Assembly (NCBI GenBank): GCA_964017195.1
Contig: OZ024887.1
Location: forward strand, 2,546,881 to 2,610,880
DNA from: Siderastrea radians
Taxonomy: Eukaryota; Cnidaria; Anthozoa; Scleractinia; Rhizangiidae
Direction: 5' to 3'
DNA: 64,000 nt
Position numbers and translations under genes: made by a program. Below the pieces are notes generated by a model. That model worked only from the letters and a program-made list of their open reading frames with translations. It searched no databases and was not told where the DNA came from. Shown here one piece after another: positions 1-12,000 of this stretch (position 1 is its first letter; each line of letters starts with the position of its first letter).

Positions 1-496
1 ATCATTATTAACACGGTTTGTTTGAAACTGGTTTTTGTCATCCACTTGACAGAATTACTGACATTTGTCGAAATAAGAATCCAACCTTTCTGCAATTAAA
101 AATTTTACTATTGATTATCGCTTTGAAATATACTGAGACTGGCTTTTTCAAGAGGGCGGGAAAGTAAAGGAAAAGCAATCAAAGATGATATTAAAAATTT
201 ATTTTAAGTAGCATAATGTCGCGATTTCTAAAAATAAAATTGAAGTCGCCCTAGTAGGTTACGTTTTTAAACAAATTGAAATCATCATTTTCCTTTAAAA
301 TTCTCCCTCCATGTAAAATGACTTATCTCGTATTTTTGTCACGATTAATTAGTCTACTCACGGTTTGCTTGACAGATTGTTTATGGTGTTAGGAGAAGAC
401 AGCTGCTTATCACGGAAACTTTTGGTTATCCACGGGATAAAATAGTGCCAAGTGTCAACAAGTGAGGTTTGAATTAATTTATTTGTTCTTTTCTAG
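1..496. other. Intron or upstream sequence of the Ras-like gene
   Basis: No coding similarity was recognised. Since the exon at 497 starts mid-domain, this stretch is most likely intron of the Ras-like gene. AT-rich, with no repeat structure noted. Confidence 0.5.
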
Positions 497-686
497 AAGG
501 AGACAACAGAGGTCGATAAAGACATCAGATGGGCAGACGCATTTCTAGTCGTCTACTCTATCACAGACAAAAACAGCTTCAATAAAGCTATACAACTAGT
601 GGAGGCAATATACGACGGTAAAGGCACAGACGAATTGCATGTTGCTTTAGTGGGAAACAAAACAGACTTAGAGCACTTTAGGAAAG
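497..686 (+). CDS. Ras-like GTPase, penultimate coding exon
   Basis: The acceptor TTCTAG ends at 496 and the donor GTAAG starts at 687. The exon is 190 nt, enters in phase 0 and leaves in phase 1 (G joins TG of the next exon to make Val). It encodes the RWADAFLVVYSITD strand and the NKxD guanine-binding motif (GNKTDLEH). Confidence 0.87.
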
Positions 687-2121
687 GTAAGAAAGCAAGT
701 ATCGGGCCTAAATAATGCGTTAACAATAACTGAACAGATAGAAAGAAAGGATAGAAATCCACCTAGATCAAGAAGACTAGAAGAGAAACCAATCACAAGG
801 CTTGAAAAATCACGAGACAGTTGTTACTAAACACGGGAATGGTATTTACCGGAATAAACCGGGATGAAACGGAATGTCTGGTATATTCCGGGTCATTCCG
901 GTTCCATTCCAGCTCCCTACGGTACTGTTTACCGCTACTTCTCTGTGTTTTTAAATTGCACCTGTATACAACACAGTTACGTCAAATTTTCAACAGCTCA
1001 ACAGCATCAGATTAAAACTTTGACTCAAAAATTGGCATATCAATTGAACCATATGAACCAAACGGGTGAGGTGGATATAAACTTATGATTTTATCAATAT
1101 GGTTAAAAAGCGAAAGACAACAGTGTGACTGAACACCACTAAATTGATTTACATTATCTCGTGTCGATCGAGTATTACTATCCAGTCACAATTCGAAGAT
1201 TGCTGCCGCTAGGAAACCAACACAGATTCACTTGCAGCCTTGAGCTGGTTTTCAAAGCGTTTCTCGAATTATCATTGAATAGTCGATGCCACTAGTATAG
1301 TGAATTTAATGATATATTTAAATGACGTGGAGGGACTCATAAGGAAAGTGTCAAGTTTATGTGTTTCACTTGCTGATTTTTCTACCTTAAAAGGTCGGGT
1401 TTCTCCGTTTTTCAAGAATGTAAGTTTGCTGTTGTTAGTGCTATTGGTAAACTAGAGCCAGAATTTCAACAGAATTGTGATCAAGACAGATCAGCTGTAG
1501 TTAGGGTCCTAGGGGTAGGATTCACAAAGCTGTCCTAAGTCAAGATGAATCCTAAGTATTGTTTCTTAACCAAATAGACTTTTGTTTTCCAACAATACAT
1601 AGGGCACATCTTGAGTGACAGCAGCTCTGGGACGGGACATGCCCCTTCTCATCCCGCTTCATGTGTTGTTCAAGAAAAACAAGGCCCAAACGGCCTCACG
1701 AAAGGGGATTAAATATAACTATTCTCAAGGTCCCAAAATCTGTATTCGCCAATATATCTAGATCAAAAATGAAGTAAGATTTGTATGACACGACAACGAA
1801 GCTAATCAGCTGAATGTTAGCTTAAATAATTGTACCATTGTTTCGTTTCTAGTGACTACAAAAGAAGGCAAGTCAGCCGCTGAGCAGCTTGGCTGTATGT
1901 TCTTCGAAGTTTCTGCTGCACAAAATTATGATAATGTCCAGGAGGCGTTGAATGTGGTGTTCCGTAAAGTTTCCCTTCACAAGAAATACATGAGACAGGA
2001 GAAGGAAAAGCGAAAGAACGCTAACCCACAGATAGAGAAAAAGAAACAAAAATTTGGAAATTCTCTGTTTAATTGGAAAAATGAGAAAAAGAGAGGCCCA
2101 AGACGGACGGAAACACTCTAA
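497..2121 (+). CDS. RERG/RASL11/RASL12-like Ras small GTPase, 3' part (two exons, 5' end outside window)
   Basis: Spliced from 497-686 and 1853-2121, giving about 152 residues up to a TAA stop. The visible part begins after the G3 region. It contains IRWADAFLVVYSITD (the beta-4 strand typical of RERG/RASL families), the guanine-specificity motif GNKTD (G4) and EVSAAQNYDNV (G5, SA motif). The C-terminus is long and basic (KKYMRQEKEKRKN, then KKKQKF, ending RRTETL) and has no CaaX cysteine, as in RERG and RASL11/12 proteins, which are not prenylated. GTP binding and hydrolysis is the family role; effector and pathway cannot be told. The P-loop and G2/G3 exons must lie before base 1. The exact subfamily is uncertain: EVSAxxNY favours RASL11-like, WADxFxxVYSI favours RERG/RASL12-like. 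Confidence 0.87.
687..1852 (+). other. Intron of the Ras-like gene
   Basis: 1.17 kb between a GTAAG donor and a TTTCTAG acceptor. A degenerate CCGGAAT-type palindromic patch lies at about 838-912; nothing else is recognised. Confidence 0.7.
1853..2121 (+). CDS. Ras-like GTPase, last coding exon
   Basis: The acceptor CGTTTCTAG ends at 1852. The exon encodes VTTKEGKSAAEQLGCMFFEV, then the SAAQ motif of G5, helix alpha-5 and a lysine-rich tail, stopping at TAA 2119-2121. No C-terminal prenylation box is present. Confidence 0.88.
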
Positions 2122-2500
2122 CTTCAGCGTAGACACACGGTCGTGTTATTAGCAAGTTTCATCGAACAAACCAATTGAACTGTAGATTTACCAGTCTTAT
2201 GAAAATACCGTAACCAGTGTAGTATATTTCCTTGCTCATTGGATAACGGGATTATGGAGAGCGAAGGAAAAGCAGTGCGCATAGAGAACATATTTTGATA
2301 TGGCGAGCGCTCGTGATATTTCGGGTGCAACCTTTCCTTTGCTCTGCGCATGACGAAAGGAATAGATCAGAGGAGGCCATCGGCTGGGCAAAGCTTCTTA
2401 GCACCCAACACTGGGTTTCAGCGACTACAAAAGTTATTACCCTTAAAGCAAAGGTGTTTTATCCTACTGGATCTAGTCAGCAAAATACACTGAGATTAAC

Positions 2501-2618
2501 AAATAGACGAAAAAAGGCTGACTGTACCGCTGGGGTTATATTTTCTGTGCCCGACGAAATAACGGGAAAATGCAGAAAATATAACCCAGCTGTACAGTCA
2601 GCCTTTCTCCGTCTATTT
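2501..2618. mobile_element. Hairpin MITE (about 45 bp arms)
   Basis: The left arm (AAATAGACG, then AGGCTGACTGTA, then GGGTTATATTTTCTG) recurs as its reverse complement on the right, around a loop near 2550-2570. Nearly the whole element is palindromic, as in short non-autonomous DNA transposons. No target duplication was clear. Confidence 0.7.
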
Positions 2619-3186
2619 AATTTAAAAGTTATTACATGATGCAACTTCTCCGATATATAGAAACTTAGGCACTTCTATTTCCATCGGCGAACTAACTTTT
2701 AGTTAGAATTATGTGTAGATCATCGCAGTGAAGGTGTTTCAACCTAAGCGGTTGAAAAGAAGAAACCTGAAAAAATTTTGGAAATGATTCACACGAGTTT
2801 CACACAGCACACGAATTGTTTGTTTATCATTTATGGAGAAACTTACCGTTGTTTGCACTGCTAATGTACTGTGGTATAACTGATTCCTTTATGCGCGTAC
2901 CTTATTCAATGTTAAGGGTCTTCTTGCCCAGGGTCTCAGTCTGGAAACGAGGTTTGCTAAAAATTGAACTTTATTACACAGTGTTAAAAACTGATAAAAT
3001 TCTGAGTTTTTAAATGTTAGTTTATTCATGGTATTTTTACTGTCATAGTTATCAGTCGAATTTTACACGAAAGATTTCGTTTATCTTTAACTATTTACAA
3101 CTGTAAATGTAAAGGAAAAGAAATGTTCACCTCGTTCCCAGCGCCCCCTCTTCGTTGTTCATTCCTTGAGAGATTATGAGTTTTTA

Positions 3187-3442
3187 GGGCAAGAACGTCA
3201 TGCTAGCCCACCTATAAGGCACTAATAACATTACAATCCTATATGAATATATGCACCACCTGATTAACTCACCTACCTCCACTAACACACACTTTCCTTC
3301 ACTTGTACTCACTTTCCTTCATTTGTACTCACTTTCCTTCATTTGTACTCACTTTCCTTCATTTGTACTCACTTCCCTTCACTTGTACTCACTTACCTTC
3401 ACATTAGTGCCTTACATGTGGGCTAGCATGACGTTCTTGCCC
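3187..3442. mobile_element. TA-flanked MITE carrying a minisatellite in its centre
   Basis: Terminal inverted repeats of about 40 bp (GGGCAAGAACGTCATGCTAG on the left, its reverse complement on the right) are each flanked by TA (3185-3186 and 3443-3444), consistent with a Tc1/mariner-type TA target duplication. The interior is mostly a 20 bp tandem repeat. A second partial copy of the TIR-like motif (ACCATGACGTTCTGGCC) follows at about 3452-3470. Confidence 0.65.
3291..3400. repeat. 20 bp minisatellite, about 5.5 copies
   Basis: The unit ACTTTCCTTCATTTGTACTC is repeated head to tail with a few substitutions (CACTTG, TTCCC, TTACC variants). It lies inside the TA-flanked MITE. Confidence 0.9.
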
Positions 3443-3774
3443 TATATGTGGACTACCATGACGTTCTGGCCGTTTTTAGTTTTACTTCCCTGAGTCGATC
3501 AAACATATCTCGAACCCCTTCCAGGTCGAACGACTGTTTGTCAAGAAGGAATACCTGGCTATAAAACGACTTGATTTCACTAAAAATATCCCCGACAGAA
3601 TTCACAGCTCTTCCGGTACATACATTCCACTACTTTGATCGTGACAAAGAGACAATCTTACACTTTCCTACCCGTTCTGAGAGCAAAATTTGAAAACCAC
3701 TCAGATCAGAGTACGTGTCCAAGAGAAAGGGCCCTGGGACAGTGGTTACTAAAATGAGATAAGGTCACGTGGAC

Positions 3775-4096
3775 CAACCTCGTCCCCAGGGCCTTCTCCT
3801 CGTTCAAAATGGCGGTCGGAGAAACCCCTAGCCAAGGCTGCTGAAATACTCCACGAATCGTGGAGTATTTTGTCACGTGACACATGATGAAATGGTTTTT
3901 TCGGAGGTTGTTTCCAGCGTCTGGCGGCCCTGTTTGTTTTCTGCAATCGGAAACCGTTATTCAAACAAAATGAAGACATTTCATCGTGTTTGTGTGACGA
4001 AATTCTAACGAACTTTTGGAGCCACTTTGGCAGCCTTGGCCAGGGGTTTCTCCGACCGCCATTTTGAACGAGGAGAAGACCTTGGGGACGAGGTTG
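3775..4096. mobile_element. Mutator-like MITE with 9 bp target duplication
   Basis: Inverted repeats of about 75 bp start CAACCTCGTCCCCAGGG (left) and end with the reverse complement of CAACCTCGTCCCCAAGG (right). They are directly flanked by CACGTGGAC at 3766-3774 and again at 4097-4105. A 9 bp duplication with long TIRs is characteristic of Mutator-like elements. The interior contains a second small palindrome (CTCCACGAATCGTGGAG). Confidence 0.75.
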
Positions 4097-5121
4097 CACG
4101 TGGACGTCAAATACGGTCGGTTATTGGAAGACGCCATGGCACTCAATTTGGTATGTACATTACGTAGTTCAGTTATAGTCAGCTGAAGATCAAACAGTCG
4201 TCAATAATCAAAATTTGAAGTATTTCAGTTTTCTCAGTACTAGTGCATACGTGTGTGCTAATGTTCGGCAGAGCTCACCAGCCTCGCTCTTGAAGCTTTG
4301 AAAAGGAGGCTCCCAACAGAAAATCTGCCTTCGTCTCGTTTTATTCGCCGGATATACGTACGCCGGCAACAGAAAAACACCTCACATACCTTCAAGATGC
4401 TGCTACATTTGCATTAGGTTGTAATTTTTAATTTAGAACAGCCGAACCTACTTAGGAAACTCTAACAAAGACGGTTTATGTTGCGACAGAGAACCCTATG
4501 AAGTGCAACCAAAAATAGCTGACACATCCCATCTAGAATCCTTCAAAGAGCTCTGAAAGGATTTTAGCGTTTATAAAAAAACAACTTGCATACGGCGTGG
4601 CGTTGAAGCAATTATGCGATGTTCCAAAAGTGCATATCTTCAATAGTTTTCTCAGTGAGGGGTGAAACAACCAAAACCAAGACTATTTATGGCACTTTTA
4701 AGCCAGATCAAAACTACAAAACAAGCTATAAATATTGTAATTAATAATGAATAAGTACTTCCGTTCATCAATAAGAATGTAAAGCGGATGATATGGCAGC
4801 TTGTCCTTGACCCCTGAACCTCTTTTTTCTCCCGAGTAAAACCACCGGTGAACATGATGGTTATGACTTTCGAGTCATTGTGGAGTTTGTGGATGAATCC
4901 CTAAAGTAAGGTGCGAACGTTCAAAGGAAGCTACGTAGCAGTACCTTTCACCCGGTGTTGTTCGTTTTTAGTTCAGTCAACTTTTCCTCCCGAAATTGAA
5001 AACAATTGTTCCGATCTTTAAAAGATCGAGGGTTTTAATTTTTGTCTCATTATCAAGCTCATACTTATGATCATTTGAATGTCATTCCTGCGCTAGTTTG
5101 GACCATTAGAGACGTGTGTGG

Positions 5122-5156
5122 AAACTTTCCAATGTACAGTGTACATTGGAAAGTTT
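5122..5156. repeat. Perfect 16 bp stem hairpin
   Basis: AAACTTTCCAATGTAC, a 3 nt spacer, then the exact reverse complement. It may be a small palindromic repeat or cruciform-forming sequence; no function can be assigned. Confidence 0.8.
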
Positions 5157-5961
5157 AAAGCTCGGCTCTGTGATTACTAAGTCCCTACAAGATTCAGTTC
5201 TCGGGGAGAAGTACCTTCTTATAAATTATCCATTTCCTTCAAATCTAGTCATTTGGTCTCTGTTGCTTGTCTCCTCTATTTTAATAAAAATTGGATGCCA
5301 TAGTTGCAGCATCAACTGATAAAGGTTGGTAGTATCGATCCATCAAAGTATAAGTGCTGGAAATTACTGGAAACTATTGCGAGCCCCCTTTAAAGGACTC
5401 TAAAGGAAGTTTGATTGCCTTCAAATATTCCTAGAACCAAGTTGTATCCAACAATGTTGGATGATGTCGATTCTGTATGACCGAGGCCTACTAGCCACCT
5501 CTTCCAGATGGATTGAATCAAGGGTGGACTGCTCACGCACGCTAAACTTATCAAAAATATGACGAAAAGTAACACACTAGTCTTATTGATCAAGCCCGGT
5601 CAGTCCAGGTATAGAAATAGTGCCTTTGTTCGCTTCTTAGGTTTGTTCACATGCAGACTTGCCCACATATCCATATCTTGACCTATGTTATCAAAGAAAA
5701 GAGCTTGGCCAATACCTCTGCACCTGAAACTCACCGTTGGTCAACCTGGCCAATAACAACCAGTTGTCAAACAAAAATAACGACGGTTTTGCAGTCTTAA
5801 TGCATCGCAGTACCTTCCTTATGCCAATAATAACACTGGGAGATCATTCGAGCTTCCACTTAGACCCTCGTATTCTTAACTCTCGCCACAAATTGGTCGT
5901 TCCAACAAAATTGATACGAGCCAAAACAACGTCTGCGTAGGAGGCTATAAAATTTCCCGTG

Positions 5962-6081
5962 CGCTCCCATTTTGGAATAATGACGTCATTCGGTTGCCCA
6001 CTTATTACACACAAGAGCTTCTGCTTCCTGAGAACAGCAATAGGCAGCCACGTGACGTCATCAAGTCCAAAATGGCAGCAC
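5962..6081. repeat. Imperfect inverted repeat, MITE-like
   Basis: Left GCTCCCATTTTGGA...TGACGTCATTCGGTTGCC pairs imperfectly with right GGCAGCCACGTGACGTCA...CCAAAATGGCAGC. Arms are about 40 bp. Target duplication not clear. Confidence 0.5.
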
Positions 6082-6196
6082 GCCAGAAAATTTTCACACA
6101 AATCTGCCATTAAAATTGTATTAATTCTTCAGCAATTGAAAGTAGATGTATGTAACGCCAATTTGTTGTAATAGTGGAGAGTTTTTAACGTTGTAA

Positions 6197-6240
6197 AAAA
6201 AAAAACAAAAACAAACAAACAAACAAAAAACAAAACAAAA
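6197..6240. repeat. A-rich simple repeat
   Basis: A run of A interspersed with AAAC units (AAACAAACAAAC). It could be the A-rich tail of an old retroposed fragment, but no body was recognised. Confidence 0.7.
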
Positions 6241-7614
6241 TCGAACACAAGAAACTAGCATCTATTGGGTGATTACATCAATAACCACGAGATCAAAATA
6301 ACTAGGACATGTAGTCAACTTTCCGTTGTTTAATCACTGAAATTGTATTTACTAACGTAATACAAAAATATAACAATAGAGGAACACTTCCAAATCTTTG
6401 AGCTAACGCCTTGCAATTTAACAACTACAAAAGAAAAGTGCTCAAGACAGAACAATACCTTGGGGTCAAAGACAAAATTACTCTGGTCTTTAGAGCAAAA
6501 AGTACTATTCATCATCGCATCCAGTATTTACGGCACAAAGGATAACGACAATAGCTAGGTGTCTAAAATTTGATATTTCATAATTTAACACCTTTGGCAC
6601 CTAAGGCTTGCAGGTTTTGAGCACTTTTCTAAGAAAGCTAAAACTGTCAAGAAAGACAGTAGACTTGTAACGAGCTGTTGGATAGTCTATTTTTACAACC
6701 GTTCATTTGGGTGCTTCTTTCATGCAACACTTGGTTCCCGATATCTTGGCTTCCAGCCAACTAAGAGCAGCGAAGGACAGCAGATAGCACCCAGGCTATT
6801 AATCTCCGTGGAATAGTTTAATACTGAGGAAAGATTTTTTTTTTACAAAGTCATAAAGCAGAAACTGTATACAAAATAATGCCAGCATTTTTTCTCTAAC
6901 AATCCATTCAACATTTCAATTCAAATCTAATAACGCATCCTTGAATCGATTTAGAAAAACAGTACAACATTTGAAAACTTCACTTTCTAAAGTTATATTG
7001 CCAGCAATTTCTTAACAGCCGGCAACATTTTTAGTAATAATTTTTTTGTCACAGTTTGTGTATTATTTAGTTAGGAATATACAGCTTACAGGTTTGTCAA
7101 AGGACTGATAACAAAACATCTACACACTTTACAAAACTGCTAGAAGCAGAATCAATGAGATAAAGGAAAAAAAAACACCTTTTTTCTAAAAACAACCGGT
7201 GAACAGCTTCACAGAAACATGGAGTGATCTGAGCTTTCGAGGAAAATTCTCTGCAGTAAATATTGGGAATAATGAAGCTGTTCTTTCTTTTTTTACATGG
7301 ACAACATTGTTCCAATTCTCATCTGAGAAACAAAAATTTTCTGGCTTTCGCACAGTGAAAAGGATTGACTACAAACATTTGAAATAAAATCCTTCAAAAT
7401 AAAGGTATGACCGCTTTTTATACTATTCATCTGTGCTAGACTTAGACTACGTTGCCTGACACGACACCATGAGTAGTATAGGATATCCCATATTTACAGA
7501 GACAAGAATGTTCCATTAGTAACTGAAATTTTTGGTTTTGCTCTCCAATAAACTTTTACCTTGTTAATTCTGGGGTACTGAAACTAAGAAGTGCAGTGAT
7601 CAGAGGTGCCATCC

Positions 7615-7620
7615 TTTATT
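7615..7620 (-). terminator. Candidate poly(A) signal of the short MYPT paralogue
   Basis: AATAAA on the minus strand, about 1.35 kb past the stop at 8972. It is one hexamer in AT-rich DNA, so support is weak without transcript ends. Confidence 0.25.
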
Positions 7621-8971
7621 GACAAGTAATTTGTGAAATTTAATCTCTGGCAGCATGGATTTACACTACACCAGGTAAACAGTGCATCCGACTGGCAGTA
7701 TTCTGGCTTTAAAATAATGAAACAGTCACAAAATAAGGTAAGACATGCCCTGTGTGCTACTTGGCAGAGAGAGGATTGATGATGATGACGACGACGATGA
7801 CAAAGACCAGAAATATCCCGTAACTCTTGCCAACATATATGTACACAACACATTTTAGACATACTTTTTTTCTGCTGGGTCTCAATTCCCAATTTAAGGG
7901 AGCCATTGTGATTACTCTATGTATTCGTATCAAAGAATAAAGCCAATCTAACACACCCAAGGATGGGTGTCTCAAATCAATACTGCCTGGGATAACTTGG
8001 ACACAAACAAAGAAAAACCTGGTGCAGTGTAAACAATTTAGCTGTAATGAATCTCAGACAACACGGAAGTTTCAGTCCCTTTGGGATAGTGAACTTCTCC
8101 ATAAACCATGATTAACAAACACCATCACTTATACCAACATTCACAAGAGATACACTTGAAAATAGAATGAGCAATGCCCTACAGGAGGGAGATCAGAGGG
8201 GAGAAGTGTTCTAACATAACAAAAATCTTCCTGAAGGTGCATTTAATGGGCTCACATTCAAGACATCCCAAAACCAAACTACTTCAAAAGCTTGAATGTC
8301 ACTTGTTCAAACAGTTGTAAGGAGTCATTTTTTTTACTCTGGCTTTTTTTGTGCCGGGTTTGGGAAAACAGATTTTACTGTGCATTCCTTTTTGTTTTTC
8401 AGAAGAAATGGAATACATGTAAACCCCAAAACCGTGGCTTTAGCAATTTCCCTTTAGATGTAAATTTAAAATCCATGTTCTCCCCCCCCCACCTCCCAGC
8501 ATCAGTAAGGAAAACTCCCCTCTGAACCTGACATTCTATTGACAAGTGCATCAATGCATGCTTTTACTATCTACACAGGACAAACTGATTCTAGTCTCAC
8601 AAACTACAACAAAGGGACAACTTTTAAGCCACCTGTTTGATCTCTTCTAATGTATCTTGTCTCCTGCAATGGCAGGAGGTTCTCTAAGCCAAACTAAAGA
8701 TAATTATATACTTGATAAAAACTAGCCTATAACTTTTAAAGCCATACAAACCACAGAACATAATCCACGAGGGCAAGACTACACTCCATTCTGCAGCAAG
8801 CGATTACCATACAAGAGAGTAAAACAGTGGCAATGTGCTATATTCCAAGCAGAGTCCCACTTCGTCTTGTGGTAAATGTGTTCTGGCAAAATGGCTGTCC
8901 ATTTGACTAAATCAGTTTACAAAAATAATTCTACTGCAGCCAGATAAATGAGGAATACACCACATTGAATG

Positions 8972-9073
8972 CTACTTCATTGGTTTCATTGACGATATTT
9001 GACTTATGACACGTAATAAGGAGCTGTTTTCATCCTTCAGCCGCTGGTTGTCTAAACGTAGTTGTTCCAGCTC
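8972..9073 (-). CDS. Short MYPT paralogue last exon (leucine zipper, stop)
   Basis: 102 nt, acceptor TTCTGGTAG, stop TAG at 8974-8972. [20 protein letters not shown] aligns residue for residue with [20 protein letters not shown] of the long gene. This is the most conserved block and identifies the family. The tail RVISQISSMKPMK differs from [11 protein letters not shown] of the long gene. Confidence 0.9.
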   Translation of the reverse strand, partial: ELEQLRLDNQRLKDENSSLLRVISQISSMKPMK

Positions 9074-12000
9074 CTACCAGAAAAAAGAAAATAATTACTT
9101 TGCACCAAGATTTGTCAATGATAAGATAAATTTAGGGCAGATCAACCTGGAAAGATCTTCAAAATCTATTAGTTACAGGCCTCAATTATGTTTTTTCTAG
9201 CTAGGAAAAATACGTATTGTTTAAAGGCCAGGTTGTAAAATTAATGACCACTTTGAAGAAAATTATTTCCCATCTTATCTCCCAAGAACTTATAACTGAG
9301 AGGTCCTTGGAAAGAACCGTAAGAACTTACAATATTATTTCATTCTTGCCGCCCTCCTTTGTTTAATTTTTATTACAGCAAAAAAAAAAAAAACAATGTA
9401 AAAAGATTAACGACAGATACTTTGCTACCTTACTGCTTAGCAACGTTCAGATGTACTTTAACAATGCACGGAAAATTATAAATAAAACAAAGTATTCCTT
9501 ACCTTGTTAACTTTATCAAGTTCAGATTTGTAGTCTTCTAACTGAGTTTCGTAGTCATCTATTTTTTCAAGCAGTTGTTGTGTTTGGATGGTCTCACCAT
9601 CTTTTTGCTGAAAATGGAAAAAAATGTATATAATACATCTAGGTATGAATAAGTAATGAGGCAAACAGAGATAAAACCCATTTTTATAAGCTAGTCCCAG
9701 GATGATCTGTGGCAAAACATTACTCATTGTAAATAACTAATCCCTTGGATATCAAGCGTCACATAGGGACTTACAGCAGAATGGTATCTGACATTAGTTA
9801 CAATGGCCCGTTATTTCAGTTGATTTACCACAAGAGTATTTTAAAAACTGTCATTTAGGACGTGGTATACCCATATTTAAGATCAGGTATGACCAGAGCA
9901 AAGTTTGAGTGAGCTTATAAGCAGGTGACCCGAAAACCAGGATTTTACAGTATATGACAGTGTAAGCCACATCACGGTCAAACCTCCTGTAGACTATAGT
10001 CCAAAAGCAGCACCTAAGAACCCAGGTAATACAACTTTGTTGAAGGATGTCAACACGGTGGCTAAACAAATTAAACATCTTGATTCGACGTCATTCAGTG
10101 TTGTTGCATTGAACTTGCTGAACACATTTGGCCACTGAGTTGAATGATGTTAAATATTGTTAAATTATGTATGCTGGTGTTTCCTGCATGTGCATGTGTT
10201 CAGGGATAGCACAGTGGTGAGAGCATTTGCCTACCGCCAATGTGGCCAGGGGTTGATTCCCGAATCGGAGACATATGTGGGTTGAGTTCGTTGTTGGTTC
10301 TTGCCCTTGCTCTGAGAGGTTTTTCTCCGGGTACTCTGGTTTTCTCCTCTCCTCAAAAACCAACATTTCTAATGTCCAATTTGATCTTGAGGGCCACCCT
10401 AATTAACCTAGAGTTAGCTTCAGGTGCTACCCTCTCTAAGCATTGTTTCTTTCTTTCTTACTGTTGCATGTGCCAAAGGAAATATTGGATTGTGTTGTAT
10501 CAAGAGCTTGATGGTGATAATATGTCTGTTCAACACCACTAAATGTCACTCAAAATCACCCAACATCATTAAACAGGGTGGACAAACATGCATAAGGTGT
10601 TGAATTCAACATTGCTGAGCGTTATTGAGTGGAAATGTTGCATCCCATTTGTCTGCGGCCTAAGACCACTAGTATTGTTCTGTCAAAATTTTTCAGTTCT
10701 TGATTTCAGTTCTTGACCTTTCAACAGACTGATCAACTTAACTACTCAAACAATGCATTTTGTACTAAAACGAGGACAGTATGTACGTGTAACTTAGCAT
10801 TATTAACCAAAACTGGACAGAACTTTGAGAAAAATAAACATATAAAATATGGACCACTGAGGGAAAACAAAAAAAACTATGATTACTTACAGCTTTCTGC
10901 TCTATTCTTCTGTTTGATCTAAAAATGACAACACCACAGGATTAGAAAAAGAAGAAAAGGAGAGAAACAATTCAAATCTGGTTTTTCCAGAATTTTCTAA
11001 AGTTCAAAATATAATAATAAAGGGGCTATTATCTGATAACTGCAACTGGAAATTTGTTATCCTCAAATCAAGGCCTTAGAATATAGAAGAACATCAAATT
11101 TCCAAGGGAAATTTCAGTTCTAGTGATTGTCTCAGGATAAACACTTAGAGAACAACCGTCTGAGAGATTTCCTCCTTAAACAACCACTAACACAGCAAAA
11201 ATGATCAATTTTATTTTCAGCTAATGAGAATGGAACAAAACTTTGTGGCAAACTACAATATGATACTGTTTGATGGATTTGACATTTAAAACAGGTGCTT
11301 GATATGAAGAACATGTCACAAAAATAATGGAACCCTTGCAAGACTGAGAACAGATTTTCAAATCAGATGAGATGAATCATGTAAAATGTCATGACCAATC
11401 AAGACAAAAAAAAAACTTGAAGGATTGAACGTAAACTTCCCCAGGCCAGTGTGAACCTTACTTGTGCATAATTGTTTCGAATTGCCAGCTGCATCAAAAA
11501 CAGAATTAGTGACGGTTTGGATGGATTGGCTTGCCTAACTTAGACAGATGTTCAAAAAATGTCTTCACTACTTTGTATATATGGAGTGTTTATTAGATAC
11601 AGAGTATTTACTAGAAAGGGGCATCTATCCCCAAATATTTATCCCTTTAAGCCCCAATATCCAAATGCATATTCTCCTCACAGTTTTCTACATACTTCGT
11701 ATGATACTAGTTGGGAGAATTTGATTAAACATCAAGACATTTCATGTATGGTGATCATTTTCTTTATTCTCATGACCTGTATATTTGATCAGCTAGTGAT
11801 ATTGTAAGGAGAAATTAGATGCTCGTCACTCTTGGGGCTTAAAGAGTTAAGGAGGAGGGCATTTACCTGATAAGAGGCTTAAACCAGTGTGAACATTTAT
11901 TAGATCATTGACAGTAAAGCACTGCTCATACAAATAGATATATATTTAAACTGCACTTACCCTTTACTTTTAGGAGTATCCTGCAAGAATCAGAACAGAA

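Larger units (their letters stand above)
2122..8971. other. Convergent intergenic region between the Ras-like gene and the short MYPT paralogue
   Basis: 6.85 kb separating two genes that point towards each other. It holds the 3' UTRs of both (extent unknown), hairpin or MITE elements at 2501-2618, 3187-3442, 3775-4096 and 5962-6081, a short perfect hairpin at 5122-5156, and an A-rich run at 6197-6240. The remaining open frames look random. The stretch 6250-8971 shows no repeats I recognise; its lower-strand part is probably the 3' UTR of the short MYPT gene. Confidence 0.6.

Noticed and set aside
3291..3400. CRISPR-like array
   Set aside because: Head-to-tail repeats without spacers in eukaryotic DNA; it is a minisatellite.
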